From Gammaproteobacteria bacterium (GTDB lineage: Bacteria; Pseudomonadota; Gammaproteobacteria; Xanthomonadales; Wenzhouxiangellaceae): DNA of 56,650 nt. The stretch is taken from the NCBI GenBank assembly GCA_018819105.1, contig JAHJQV010000031.1:1-56650 (forward strand), written 5' to 3'. The notes under the pieces are model-generated. The model saw only the letters and a program-made list of their open reading frames with translations, had not been told where the DNA came from and ran no database searches. The stretch's first letter is position 1; each line of letters opens with the position of its first letter. Made by a program: the position numbers and the translations under genes. Positions 28,026 through 36,870 of the stretch are shown here, piece by piece.

Positions 28026-31000
28026 GGTTTGTTGACCGTCACGGTTGGTTCGGGGCTGTAGGCACTCAAGGTCGGGCTCTGCCACGGGCCGGTGATCTGA
28101 TATTCCAGCTTGCTGATTTCGCCAATCGGGCCACTGAACAGGCTTTGCAGGGCAAACCCGGCACCGGCTCCAATCGGCCCGCCGGCGATCACCCCGATCA
28201 GCGGCAGGGCAAAGCTTCTGGCCGGCTCGATCAGCAGGCGCTGGTCATAGGTTCTGGCGACCAGGTCGGTGCTGCCGGTCATGCGAATGGTGGCCGCGGC
28301 CGCATTGATGACGACGTTCTCGGCGGTGGCCATGCCGTCATCAAAAACAAAGCGACCACTGGCGTTCTCGAACTCCATGCCCTCGGCGAACACATCACTG
28401 AAATCCAGAAACAGCCGCTGTGGCAAGGCCTGCAGGCTGAGCAGTCCCAGCGCCCTTCCGGCCCCGGGAGATGCCTTGGGTATCACCCCGCGGCCGGTTT
28501 TTACATCGAGATAGCCGCGCAGCTTGTGCAGCCTGAACTGGCTGATGTCACCAGCCCAGTTCACATCCAGCAGCATTGTCGTCTGCGCATTTCTGACCAG
28601 GTCATCATAACCGAGCCCACGCAGCACAGTACCCATATCATTGCTGTCCAGGCGCAATTCAAGCCGTGATTCAACATTGCCCTGCTCGGCCTGCCAGGCA
28701 CCGGTGGCGGTGACATTGATGCTGTCGGAACTGGCTTCCAGCCGCTGCAGCGAAAGACCATCGATGGTCGGCACCAGCTCCAGTCGCACCATGCCCAGAT
28801 CAAGCTGCTCGTAGCGCACCTCATCGGCAATCAGGTTGACCGTGATGCCGGTGCGGCCGGCCTGCGGCAGAGCCGGATCAGAGCGCATGTCAGGACGCGG
28901 CTCTGGTGTGTTGCTCAATGACGGCCCCGGTGCCGGCAGGTACAGTCTGCGCATGGCCACATTGACCAGCGCGCCACTGGCGGTGTCGACAACGTCGGCG
29001 CTGCCGGCAATGTTGTCACCCCGCAGCTGCAGGGCCAGCGCCGGCGGCGAATCGCTGCTGGCGGCAGCGCTGTCCGCCGCCGCAATGCTCAGCGCCACCG
29101 GACCAAGATTGCGCTGCGCCAGCAGCAGGCTGTCGGTGCGCAGATCGCTGCTCAGGGTAAAGCCGGGCGCAGTCGACACGCTGCTGGCGGCGGTAGCGGG
29201 CCGGGCTGCAGTATCGCGTCGATAATCCAGCAGCAGACCGCCCCAGTCCAGCGCCGAGATGGCGCTGGCATGACCGCTGAAGCGCAATTGTCCCGGCTCC
29301 AGCGGTGCATCGTAGAGCTTGCTGCTGATCTGCATGGGGGCACGCCAGTCGGCGGCGGGCTGATCAAAGTGCATGGCTGCGGCGACCACATTGCCATCGT
29401 CCCGCAGCAACAGCCTGACGCTGAGCAGACCAGTGCCGACATGGCGCTGCCCGGCCTCCAGTTGCCCGAATTCTGCGACCTTGCTGCCATGACGGATGCG
29501 AATGCTGCGCGCTCCGGATCCCAACGGCAGGGACAGGCTCAGGGGTCTGCGCGTTGTCGCCAGTTTGCTCAATGGTGCTGGCAAGCGGATCTCGGTACCC
29601 AGCAGATCGCTGTAGGCCAGTACCATCGCCGTGTCCCGATCCAGCAGCAGGCGCAGTTTCCACAGGCTGCTGCCGCCAATGTACTGCGGAATCAGGGCCG
29701 GCAGATCCACCGCAGCATGCGCCACCTGCTGACTCGGAAAGCGCCCCTGCATGCGGATTTCCGGACCATCGGGGGTGCGCTGCCAGGCCAGTCGGGCATC
29801 GTGCTCACCCCAGCGTCCTTGCAGGCTGCTATTGGTGGGGCCGGCATCGTCAAAGCCCAACTGACCGTGGATGTCATCAATGGTGATCTGCTCGGTCACG
29901 GCCTGGACGCCGCGCAGATTGGCTGCGCCACGGGCGTACAGCAATTCGGTTCTGCCGGCCAGATCAATGCCGATGTCGGCCTGGGCCTGAACCGGGCCGC
30001 GCAGTCGGTAATCGCGCTTGCTGAAGTCGCCGTCAGTGATCGGCATGCTGGCGAGCAGATCCAGCATCTGCTCGCCATCGCCGGCAACATTGGCCTGCAG
30101 ATGCAGGCTGGCATGACTGAACAGCTCATCAATGCGCGCGCTGACATCGGTCAGACTGACGTCACGCATGCGTGCCTGCGATGTGGTGGCCTGCAGCCGG
30201 TTGTCAACGATGCGCATGCTGGCCTGCAGCGACTCCGCCGGCGGCCAGTTTTTGGCATAGTCCATGCGCACATCGTCCAGCTCCAGCGCCAGTTGCAGAT
30301 CATCCCATGGCGCGCCGTCGGCCTTGTTGTCGGCGGCGTCCGCAACTGCCGGCAGCGGATTATTGCCCCAGGCCAGTGGCCAGCTTAGCCGCAGATCACG
30401 CAGCCAGCCCCCCTGCATGGCCTGCTCGATCCAGCGCGCGGTGTCCGGCTTGCCGCTGTCCGGCGGCAGATAGGCCTTGACTCGGGTCGCCAGCAGGGCC
30501 GGCATATGGACGTGCAGCTCAGCACTGCCGCGGTCGGATTGCTGCTGCATCTGCCATTGCGCCTGCATGCTGAAATCCGGCGTTTCCAGCCGCGCCTGCG
30601 CGGCATCGACACGCACACCGTCTGCCAACTGCTCAAGCGGCCCGGCAATGCTGAAATGATCCAGCAACAGCGGGCTGCGCAACAGCCCCGGCAGGGCACA
30701 CACGGCCTGGTCTGCAGTCAGTCTGAACTGCCCCAACTGCTGCCGCATGTCCAGCTGCAGGGCAAATGGGCCGCAATCGTCGATGCCGTCGCCAGCATCG
30801 GCTGGCGACTGGCCTGCCAGCACAGCGTGGCTGAGCAGCAGCTCATCAATGCGCAGACTGGCAGCTTGAATGCGTTGCCGGTCATCCACCACCAGCTGTG
30901 ACAGATTGATGCGCGTGTCCGGATGTTGCAGCTTTATCCAGTCCTGCAACTGCTGCTGCCACTGCGCCACGGCCTGATTCGGTGCCAGCGCGTTGAATGC

Positions 31001-32245
31001 CGCGATGAGTGCGGCCAGCTGTTGTGGCTGCAGCTGCTCCACGCGGGCGGACCAGCCGCCGTGTCCAGCGCTGCCGGCAGCAAGCGATGCCGCCGAAGGC
31101 AGCGCATCGGGTTTGCCGAGATGATGCAACAGCAACTGCCAGTAAGGCGTCTGTCCGTCTGCCGGGCTCTGCCACAGCCATTCGATGTCACTGGCCAGTG
31201 GCAATACCTGCGAGGCGCTGGCAGTCTTGTGTTCGGCGGCGTCATGCAGCGCCAGCGCGCCGCGCAGCTGCAGGTAGTCATGTTCGCGCCAGCCGAACCA
31301 GACGCTGCTGCTGAGCTTGAGCTGCGGTGCCGCTGCGGCCGCTGGCACCAGTGCCTCGGGATCGCTGCTCAATGTGCGCAGCAATTGCTGCCAGACATCG
31401 ATGGGTTGCTGCGTCAGATCGGCGTAACCTTCCACCGCCATGCCCTGCGGACCAAAGCGCAGTTGCATGGCCACATCGACCCCGGCCTGTGCTGCCCGGC
31501 CAGCGTCGCTGGCCACCGCATTGTTGGTTTGGCCAGGGCTGGCTTGGGGGCGCAGACGCAACTGAACCCCGTAACCGCCCTGATCGGAGCTGGGCGCAGT
31601 CCACTGCGGCATGGCCGTGCGTGGCAGCGCATCAGGACGCTGCGCCAGTTGTTGCAGTGCCGGGCGCCAGGCACTTCCCGAAAACCGGCTCAGATCAGCA
31701 TAGTCAACCCACAATGTGGTGCGCTCGTCCGGCAGCGCGGCATTGCTGATGCTGATTTGTGCGTCGCGCAGGCGCAGATCCCCCTGACTGAGCACTGACT
31801 CCAGCGTCTGCCGTCGTGCTCCGGCAGCGATCTCGCTGACCCCGGCCGGCGAGGAAAGACCGGACAGCGACCAGCCTGTGGCAGTCCTGTGCAGCGCCAG
31901 ACGCGCATTGATCACTTCCATCTGCAGGGCATTGCGACCGCGCCGCAGCAGCGCACCGGGACGCAGATAAACCCTGACCTTGCCCAGATACAGCTGTGCC
32001 TCGTCGCGCCCCAGACTGAGGTCATCAATGAGAAAAAACGGTTGCGCGCCTTGCCAGCCGGCACGCAGTTTCGACATCTGCACGCTGGTCTGCAGCTGCT
32101 GTGCCAGATAGTCGCTCAGGTGTGGCTGCAGCAAGTCGGCCCTGGGCGCGAGCAACCGCGTGGCCAGCAACAGCAATGCCAGCAGCAGCAGCAGCCAGAA
32201 ACCACAATGCAGACACAGCCGCGTAAACCCGGTCCACCAGCGCAT
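28022..32245 (-). CDS. yhdP: YhdP-family AsmA-like envelope protein
   Basis: 1407-residue protein of the YhdP/TIGR02099 family (DUF3971 plus AsmA-like C-terminal region). One N-terminal membrane anchor spans about residues 10-31, and the rest is a long periplasmic beta-rich body. E. coli YhdP helps move phospholipids to the outer membrane together with TamB and YdbH. The conserved C-terminal block ([20 protein letters not shown] and [20 protein letters not shown]) is present. It lies between rng and tldD, the order known from other gammaproteobacteria, and the stop codon overlaps the tldD start. Confidence 0.93.
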   Translation of the reverse strand: MRWWTGFTRLCLHCGFWLLLLLALLLLATRLLAPRADLLQPHLSDYLAQQLQTSVQMSKLRAGWQGAQPFFLIDDLSLGRDEAQLYLGKVRVYLRPGALLRRGRNALQMEVINARLALHRTATGWSLSGLSSPAGVSEIAAGARRQTLESVLSQGDLRLRDAQISISNAALPDERTTLWVDYADLSRFSGSAWRPALQQLAQRPDALPRTAMPQWTAPSSDQGGYGVQLRLRPQASPGQTNNAVASDAGRAAQAGVDVAMQLRFGPQGMAVEGYADLTQQPIDVWQQLLRTLSSDPEALVPAAAAAPQLKLSSSVWFGWREHDYLQLRGALALHDAAEHKTASASQVLPLASDIEWLWQSPADGQTPYWQLLLHHLGKPDALPSAASLAAGSAGHGGWSARVEQLQPQQLAALIAAFNALAPNQAVAQWQQQLQDWIKLQHPDTRINLSQLVVDDRQRIQAASLRIDELLLSHAVLAGQSPADAGDGIDDCGPFALQLDMRQQLGQFRLTADQAVCALPGLLRSPLLLDHFSIAGPLEQLADGVRVDAAQARLETPDFSMQAQWQMQQQSDRGSAELHVHMPALLATRVKAYLPPDSGKPDTARWIEQAMQGGWLRDLRLSWPLAWGNNPLPAVADAADNKADGAPWDDLQLALELDDVRMDYAKNWPPAESLQASMRIVDNRLQATTSQARMRDVSLTDVSARIDELFSHASLHLQANVAGDGEQMLDLLASMPITDGDFSKRDYRLRGPVQAQADIGIDLAGRTELLYARGAANLRGVQAVTEQITIDDIHGQLGFDDAGPTNSSLQGRWGEHDARLAWQRTPDGPEIRMQGRFPSQQVAHAAVDLPALIPQYIGGSSLWKLRLLLDRDTAMVLAYSDLLGTEIRLPAPLSKLATTRRPLSLSLPLGSGARSIRIRHGSKVAEFGQLEAGQRHVGTGLLSVRLLLRDDGNVVAAAMHFDQPAADWRAPMQISSKLYDAPLEPGQLRFSGHASAISALDWGGLLLDYRRDTAARPATAASSVSTAPGFTLSSDLRTDSLLLAQRNLGPVALSIAAADSAAASSDSPPALALQLRGDNIAGSADVVDTASGALVNVAMRRLYLPAPGPSLSNTPEPRPDMRSDPALPQAGRTGITVNLIADEVRYEQLDLGMVRLELVPTIDGLSLQRLEASSDSINVTATGAWQAEQGNVESRLELRLDSNDMGTVLRGLGYDDLVRNAQTTMLLDVNWAGDISQFRLHKLRGYLDVKTGRGVIPKASPGAGRALGLLSLQALPQRLFLDFSDVFAEGMEFENASGRFVFDDGMATAENVVINAAAATIRMTGSTDLVARTYDQRLLIEPARSFALPLIGVIAGGPIGAGAGFALQSLFSGPIGEISKLEYQITGPWQSPTLSAYSPEPTVTVNKP

Positions 32246-32249
32246 CGGC

Positions 32250-33824
32250 CTATTTCAGCACCACGTCAAACTGCTCCTGCAGATAGTGATCGTCTGGCTG
32301 AAAACGGATCTGTTTGTGGATCGAATCTTCGATTTCGGCCACCACTGCGGTGTATTCATCCAGCATCTTCTCCACCACCCCCACCGCCGCTATGACGATC
32401 ACCTGGGGCGCATCGAACTGACGCACGGCGCGGGTCACCTCGCGGAAGATTTCGTAACAGATGCTGTCGGCGGTCTTTACCCGACCACTGCCGGCACAAA
32501 CCCTGCACGGCTCGCAGATACGCTGGGCCAGGCTTTCGGTGGTGCGTTTGCGGGTCATTTCCACCAGGCCCAGCGGGGAGAAATCATGAATCACCGTGTG
32601 GGCATGATCCGGTTCCAGCGCACGCGCCAGCGTTTGCAGCACCTGCTCACGATGTTCCGGTTCGTACATGTCGATGAAATCAATGATGATGATGCCGCCG
32701 AGGTTGCGCAGTCGCAGCTGCCTGGCGATGGCCTGGGCCGCCTCCAGATTGGTGCGGAAGATGGTTTCCTCCAGATTGCGGTAACCGACATAGGCACCGG
32801 TGTTGACATCAATCGTGGTCATCGCCTCGGTCTGATCAAAAATCAGATAGCCGCCGGATTTCAGTTTGACATCGCGCTGCAGCGCCTGATCGATTTCCTC
32901 ATCGACCCCATACAGATCAAAAATCGCCCGTTCGCCCTGATACAGATAGAGGCGGTCTGACCAGCCATCGAGAAACTTGCCGGCAAAATCACGCATGCCG
33001 CTGAGCAGATCCGGGGCATCCACCAGCACGCGGTCCACCTCGGTGTGCATGCGATCGCGCAGGGTCCGGTATGGCAGCGTCAGCTCCTCATAGATGCAGG
33101 ATCCTGGTGCCATGCTCTGCTGACGCTGATACACCACCCGCCACAGACGCAGCAGATAATCCATGTCGGTAAGCAGTTCGGCAGCACTGGCACCTGCGGC
33201 ATTGGTGCGGGCGATGAAACCCATTGCCGGGGGCGCGCCAGTGGCCGCCTCATTGCCGGCAACGCTGAAGTATTTGGGCATCAGTTGCTGCGCATGTTCG
33301 CCCATGATCCGGCGCAGGCGTTCGCGTTCCTGCTCATCCTCGATGCGCAGGGAAACTCCGATGTTGTCTGCCAACGGCAACAGCACCAGCAGGCGCGACG
33401 GTATGCTGACCTGTGCCGACAAGCGTGCCCCCTTGCTGCCGATGGCGTCCTTGATCACCTGCACGGTGATGGTCTGGCCGGACTGCAGCAGTTCGGTGAT
33501 GCAGGGCGCTTCCAGCTCCGCTGCAGCTGCCGGCACCGCAGCAGGTTTTGTGCTGGCAGACGCCTCCAGTTGGTCATCGCTGACGGCCGCCGGGCGGGGT
33601 GTGATCAGATCGCGCACATGCAGAAAGCCGGTTCGCTCCAGACCGATGTCGACAAAGGCGGCCTGCATGCCTGGCAGCACGCGGCGCACGGTACCGATGC
33701 AGATGTCCCCCACGTGGCTGGCACGATGGCCACGCTCCACATGCACCTCCTGCACGGTACCGTTGCTGACGACGGCCACCCGGTTTTCCCCGGCGACCGC
33801 GTTGATCAGTATTTCATCTGTCAT
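32250..33824 (-). CDS. rng: ribonuclease G
   Basis: Endoribonuclease of the RNase E/G family, involved in 16S rRNA 5'-end maturation and mRNA decay. 524 residues from the ATG at 33824 (MTDEILINAVAG) against 489 in E. coli. An N-terminal S1-like domain (VGDICIGTVRRVLPGMQAAF) is interrupted by an Ala/Pro-rich insert of roughly 35 residues. The catalytic core (EAMTTIDVNTGAYVGYRNLE and IIIIDFIDM) holds the metal-binding aspartates, and CEPCRVC fits the zinc-link. The earlier frame start at 33863 lacks similarity. It starts 152 bases downstream of maf. Confidence 0.95.
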   Translation of the reverse strand: MTDEILINAVAGENRVAVVSNGTVQEVHVERGHRASHVGDICIGTVRRVLPGMQAAFVDIGLERTGFLHVRDLITPRPAAVSDDQLEASASTKPAAVPAAAAELEAPCITELLQSGQTITVQVIKDAIGSKGARLSAQVSIPSRLLVLLPLADNIGVSLRIEDEQERERLRRIMGEHAQQLMPKYFSVAGNEAATGAPPAMGFIARTNAAGASAAELLTDMDYLLRLWRVVYQRQQSMAPGSCIYEELTLPYRTLRDRMHTEVDRVLVDAPDLLSGMRDFAGKFLDGWSDRLYLYQGERAIFDLYGVDEEIDQALQRDVKLKSGGYLIFDQTEAMTTIDVNTGAYVGYRNLEETIFRTNLEAAQAIARQLRLRNLGGIIIIDFIDMYEPEHREQVLQTLARALEPDHAHTVIHDFSPLGLVEMTRKRTTESLAQRICEPCRVCAGSGRVKTADSICYEIFREVTRAVRQFDAPQVIVIAAVGVVEKMLDEYTAVVAEIEDSIHKQIRFQPDDHYLQEQFDVVLK

Positions 33825-33976
33825 GGTGTTTCGCTGTCTCGTGGCGCACTGCGCCGACTGCAATCACTGAAGCATCCTGAGACCATAATGGCCGGCAAAC
33901 ATTGCGCCCAGCTGGCGTCACCCCTCTGCAGCCGCAATCCTGCATCCGTTTCCGCACACGCATGCCAATCACCTGC

Positions 33977-34570
33977 TCAATAGCCCAGGCATTGTGCGGT
34001 GCGCAGCAGGCCTGCGGTTTCTGCCAGTGGCAGACCCATGACGCTGCTGTAACTGCCCTGCAGGTCAGTGATGAAAGCGGCAGCGCGACCCTGGATGGCG
34101 TAGCCGCCCGCTTTGCCCATCGGTTCACCACTGGCAACATAGCGACTGATCTGCAGATCGGTCAAGGGCATGAAGGTCACCGTGCTGGTCTGCAGCAAGG
34201 TCTGCCTGCTGCCAGCTGTGACCAGGCATACCGCCGTCAGCACCTGATGACTGCGCCCGGACAGCCGACGCAGAAAACCCACGGCGGCCAGCGCGTCGTC
34301 CGGCTTGCCCAGAATCATGCCGTCGCAGACCACACTGGTGTCTGCGCCTAGCACATGGGTCTGCTGCCGCACGGCGCAGTCCAGTCGCCGCTGGCAGGCC
34401 AGGGCCTTTTCCTCCGCCATGCGGCAGACATACTGGCCGGCTGGCTCGGCAACAGCAGGGGTTTCATCAATGTCCGCCGGCGCAATGCCAAATTGCACAC
34501 CCAGCTGCTGCAGCAACTGCGCACGGCGTGGCGAGGCGGAGGCCAGAATCAGTCTTGGCGGCAGCATCAT
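33977..34570 (-). CDS. maf: Maf-type nucleotide pyrophosphatase (YhdE-like)
   Basis: House-cleaning nucleoside triphosphate pyrophosphatase. 197 residues, exactly the family size. Conserved elements are ASASPRRAQLL at the N-terminus, DIDETP, GADTSVV, GKPDD and GYAIQGRAAAF with GSYSSVMGLPL. The ADTSV form suggests the dTTP/UTP-directed YhdE subfamily (inference). The ATG at 34570 overlaps the rlmH stop codon by four bases; the frame before it is inside rlmH. Confidence 0.94.
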   Translation of the reverse strand: MMLPPRLILASASPRRAQLLQQLGVQFGIAPADIDETPAVAEPAGQYVCRMAEEKALACQRRLDCAVRQQTHVLGADTSVVCDGMILGKPDDALAAVGFLRRLSGRSHQVLTAVCLVTAGSRQTLLQTSTVTFMPLTDLQISRYVASGEPMGKAGGYAIQGRAAAFITDLQGSYSSVMGLPLAETAGLLRTAQCLGY

Positions 34571-35028
34571 TGCGGGTGACCACTGCGGTGATAGGGATGC
34601 CCCTGCACAATCATCGCGGCGCGATACAACTGCTCTGCCAACAGCACCCGCACCAGCATGTGCGGAAACGTCAGCGGCCCCAGCGACCAACACTGATCAG
34701 CAGCCTGCAGCACCTGCGGCTGCAGGCCGTCGGCGGCACCAACCAGCAATGCAACATCGCGTCCCAGCCGCTGCCAGCCTTGCAGCTGGGAGGCCAGTTG
34801 TTCGGTGCTCCAGGTCTGGCCGCGCAGATCCAGCGCCACTCTGTGCTGCTGCTCAGAATGCTTCAGCAATGCTGCTGTCTGCGCTGCGCAGCCGGCCTGT
34901 TTGCCAGATACCGGCAATTCATGCAGGCTCAGCGTCAGGCCAGCCGGCATGCGACGGGCATAGTCCTGCCAGCCGGTGTGCATCCAGGCAGGCATCTTCT
35001 GCCCCAGGCTGACCACACGCAGGCGCAT
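34567..35028 (-). CDS. rlmH: 23S rRNA (pseudouridine1915-N3) methyltransferase
   Basis: SPOUT-class methyltransferase acting on position 1915 of 23S rRNA in the assembled ribosome. 153 residues against about 155 in E. coli. The SAM-binding knot is seen in LLVGAADGL and LGPLTFPHMLVRVLLAEQLY, ending in the characteristic HPYHR. Start at 35028 (MRLRVVSLGQKMP). It overlaps maf and follows rsfS after about 150 non-coding bases. Confidence 0.95.
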   Translation of the reverse strand: MRLRVVSLGQKMPAWMHTGWQDYARRMPAGLTLSLHELPVSGKQAGCAAQTAALLKHSEQQHRVALDLRGQTWSTEQLASQLQGWQRLGRDVALLVGAADGLQPQVLQAADQCWSLGPLTFPHMLVRVLLAEQLYRAAMIVQGHPYHRSGHPQ

Positions 35029-35181
35029 CAAACAAGGTGATTCAGGCGCAGGCCACACCAGCGTGGCATCACTGCAGCGGTGCCACCAGTGTCACCATGC
35101 ACGCCAGCTTCAGCCACTGCGGCAACGCGCCATGCCGCCCGGGCCATGACCCGCAACATCAGGACAAGCAGTGCCATGCCT

Positions 35182-35631
35182 TCAGTCGCTGCTGGCCTGA
35201 TCGGCTGCCTGGCCGGCGTCCTGGTCGGCGTCCTGGTCGGCATTGGGCCGGACTTCCCACAGGCTCTCGATATTGAAGAAGTCGCGGATTTTCGGCAGCA
35301 TCAGATGCAGGATGACATCTCCGGTATCAATCAGCACCCACTCACCTTCGCGCTCGCCTTCGACCCCCAGCGGTGGCATGGCAGCAGCTTTCAGACGCAT
35401 CACCACATGATCTGCCATCGAGCGCAGGTGCCTGGAAGATCTACCGCTGGCAATGACGATGTAATCGGCAATGCTGCTGCGACCGCGCACATCAATGGTG
35501 GTGACCGCTGCGGCCTGATCCTCATCCAGCTGATCCAGCAGCAGCTGCATCTGCTGGTTGACGCGCTGCTCGGCAGCGGCGTCTGTCGAGGCGGGATACA
35601 CGGCATCCGTGGGCTTGTCAGCGCCGCTCAT
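35182..35631 (-). CDS. rsfS: ribosomal silencing factor RsfS
   Basis: Binds ribosomal protein uL14 and blocks subunit joining under starvation. 149 residues; the family core runs from about residue 25 to 125 (IDVRGRSSIADYIVIASGRS and WVLIDTGDVILHLMLP). The C-terminus has an unusual near-repeat of Asp/Gln/Ala (NADQDADQDAGQAADQ). I chose the ATG at 35631 with AGAGG five bases upstream; ATG 35658 and TTG 35664 are in frame but lack a site. nadD, its frequent neighbour, is absent here. Confidence 0.92.
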   Translation of the reverse strand: MSGADKPTDAVYPASTDAAAEQRVNQQMQLLLDQLDEDQAAAVTTIDVRGRSSIADYIVIASGRSSRHLRSMADHVVMRLKAAAMPPLGVEGEREGEWVLIDTGDVILHLMLPKIRDFFNIESLWEVRPNADQDADQDAGQAADQASSD

Positions 35632-35817
35632 GGTGCCTCTTGAGGAAGTTTGTGGCATGGTCAATGATCAGTTCTCCGGGACAAAACATGGGGTTCATGC
35701 TGCGCCTGCCCGTGCACGGCAGCATGAAAGAAAACAAGGCAGGTGAACAAATGCTGTTGGGGGTAATGCTGCGGTCCAGGTGAGAGCCCCGGACAAGCCT
35801 TCAGCCCTGACAGAATA

Positions 35818-36026
35818 ATGAAAAAGTCCAACCTTGACCTTTTTCAACTCGCTTGGGCGCGGCGCATGTCTGCGCCTCGCGCCGTTTCTCAAGCACTGAC
35901 GTGCTGCAGAAACGATGCGTCCCATGCCTGGAGCGCTCACCAGACTGTTTTTCAACAGCCTGCCAAGGCTGGCTGCAGAGTGTGACTGCTGGATCGGCTT
36001 CAAGCCTTATGCTGGACTGGATGCAT
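35818..36026 (-). ncRNA. candidate structured RNA or long rsfS leader
   Basis: The 467 bases between rsfS and rlmB hold no gene but several clear hairpins. CTGTT/AACAG closes at 35945-35958. A nested GTTTCT/AGAAAC plus AGCAC/GTGCT hairpin spans 35884-35913. An 11-pair GC hairpin with a two-base bulge spans 35856-35883. GAAAAAG/CTTTTTC spans 35820-35845. An extended -10 promoter lies just upstream on the minus strand. This may be a small RNA of about 200 bases ending at the A/T hairpin, a long rsfS leader, or a degenerate dispersed repeat. I recognise no known family. Confidence 0.35.
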
Positions 36027-36032
36027 GCGCGT

Positions 36033-36041
36033 ATTCTAGCA
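36033..36041 (-). promoter_or_regulatory. extended -10 promoter upstream of rsfS
   Basis: The minus strand reads TGCTAGAAT, an extended -10 element one base from consensus, with no good -35. It lies about 60 bases after the rlmB stop codon and about 400 bases before rsfS. A transcript starting near 36026 would include the hairpin cluster. Confidence 0.45.
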
Positions 36042-36098
36042 GAATCCCTGGTGCATAAAACCTGCAGTGTACTCACTGTATGGGCGTGATAGACGGCT

Positions 36099-36845
36099 TC
36101 ACGTCGTTGCCAGTCGCGCGCGCAGATCGAACAGACAGATTCCGGTCGCCACCGAGACATTGAGACTGCTGATGCGGCCATACATGGGCAGGCCGGCCAG
36201 CTCGTCACAATGTTTCATGGTCAGCTGACGCAGTCCCTTTTCCTCGCCGCCCATGACCAGCAGCGTGCGGCGCTGCGGTGTGGTGGCATACCAGTCCTGG
36301 CTGGCCTGGTCGCTGGTGCCGATGATCCAGCAGTGCTGCTGCTGACAGCTGCGCATGGCCCGGGCCAGATTGACCACTTCGCAGATGGGCAGCAGCTCTG
36401 CGGCACCGGCAGCGGCGCGCCTGGCGACTGCGGTCAGACCGGCCGCGCGCTGCCGTGGCAGCAGCACCAGCTGCACCCCGGCAGCCTCGGCGCTGCGCAG
36501 GCAGGCCCCCAGATTGTGCGGGTCCTGCACACCATCCAGCATCAGCAGCAATGCCGGTTCCTGCAGGGCCTGCAGCAGTTCCGGCAGGTCCTGCTCGTTA
36601 TACAGGTTGTCCGGCACGAAATCGGCCACCCAACCCTGATGCATGGGCGTCGCCGCCAGTCTGGTCAGAGCTGCCGGCTGGCTCGGCTGCACGCGAATGC
36701 CCGCCTGCCTGGCCAGTTCGTGCAGGGCTTCACTGCGTTGATCGCTGCGATCCCGCGCTGCCCACAGCGACCTGACCAGCTGCGGCTTGTGCTGCAACAG
36801 ATTCTCGATCACATGGATGCCGCAAACGCGTTGACTCTGGCTCAT
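36099..36845 (-). CDS. rlmB: 23S rRNA (guanosine2251-2'-O)-methyltransferase
   Basis: SpoU-family SPOUT enzyme methylating G2251 of 23S rRNA. 248 residues from the ATG at 36845 (MSQSQRVCGIHVIENLL). The three SpoU motifs are visible: NLGACLRSAEAAG, LVMGGEEKGLR and ISSLNVSVATGICLFDLR. The longer frame to 36893 overlaps rnr without similarity. It lies 25 bases after rnr, matching the rnr-rlmB pair of E. coli. Confidence 0.94.
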   Translation of the reverse strand: MSQSQRVCGIHVIENLLQHKPQLVRSLWAARDRSDQRSEALHELARQAGIRVQPSQPAALTRLAATPMHQGWVADFVPDNLYNEQDLPELLQALQEPALLLMLDGVQDPHNLGACLRSAEAAGVQLVLLPRQRAAGLTAVARRAAAGAAELLPICEVVNLARAMRSCQQQHCWIIGTSDQASQDWYATTPQRRTLLVMGGEEKGLRQLTMKHCDELAGLPMYGRISSLNVSVATGICLFDLRARLATT

Positions 36846-36870
36846 GCTGTCACGCTCATGATCGCAGCGA

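Noticed and set aside
29270-30388. 372-codon plus-strand frame opposite yhdP
   Set aside because: Lies wholly inside yhdP, which has clear family similarity; no ribosome site or known domain.
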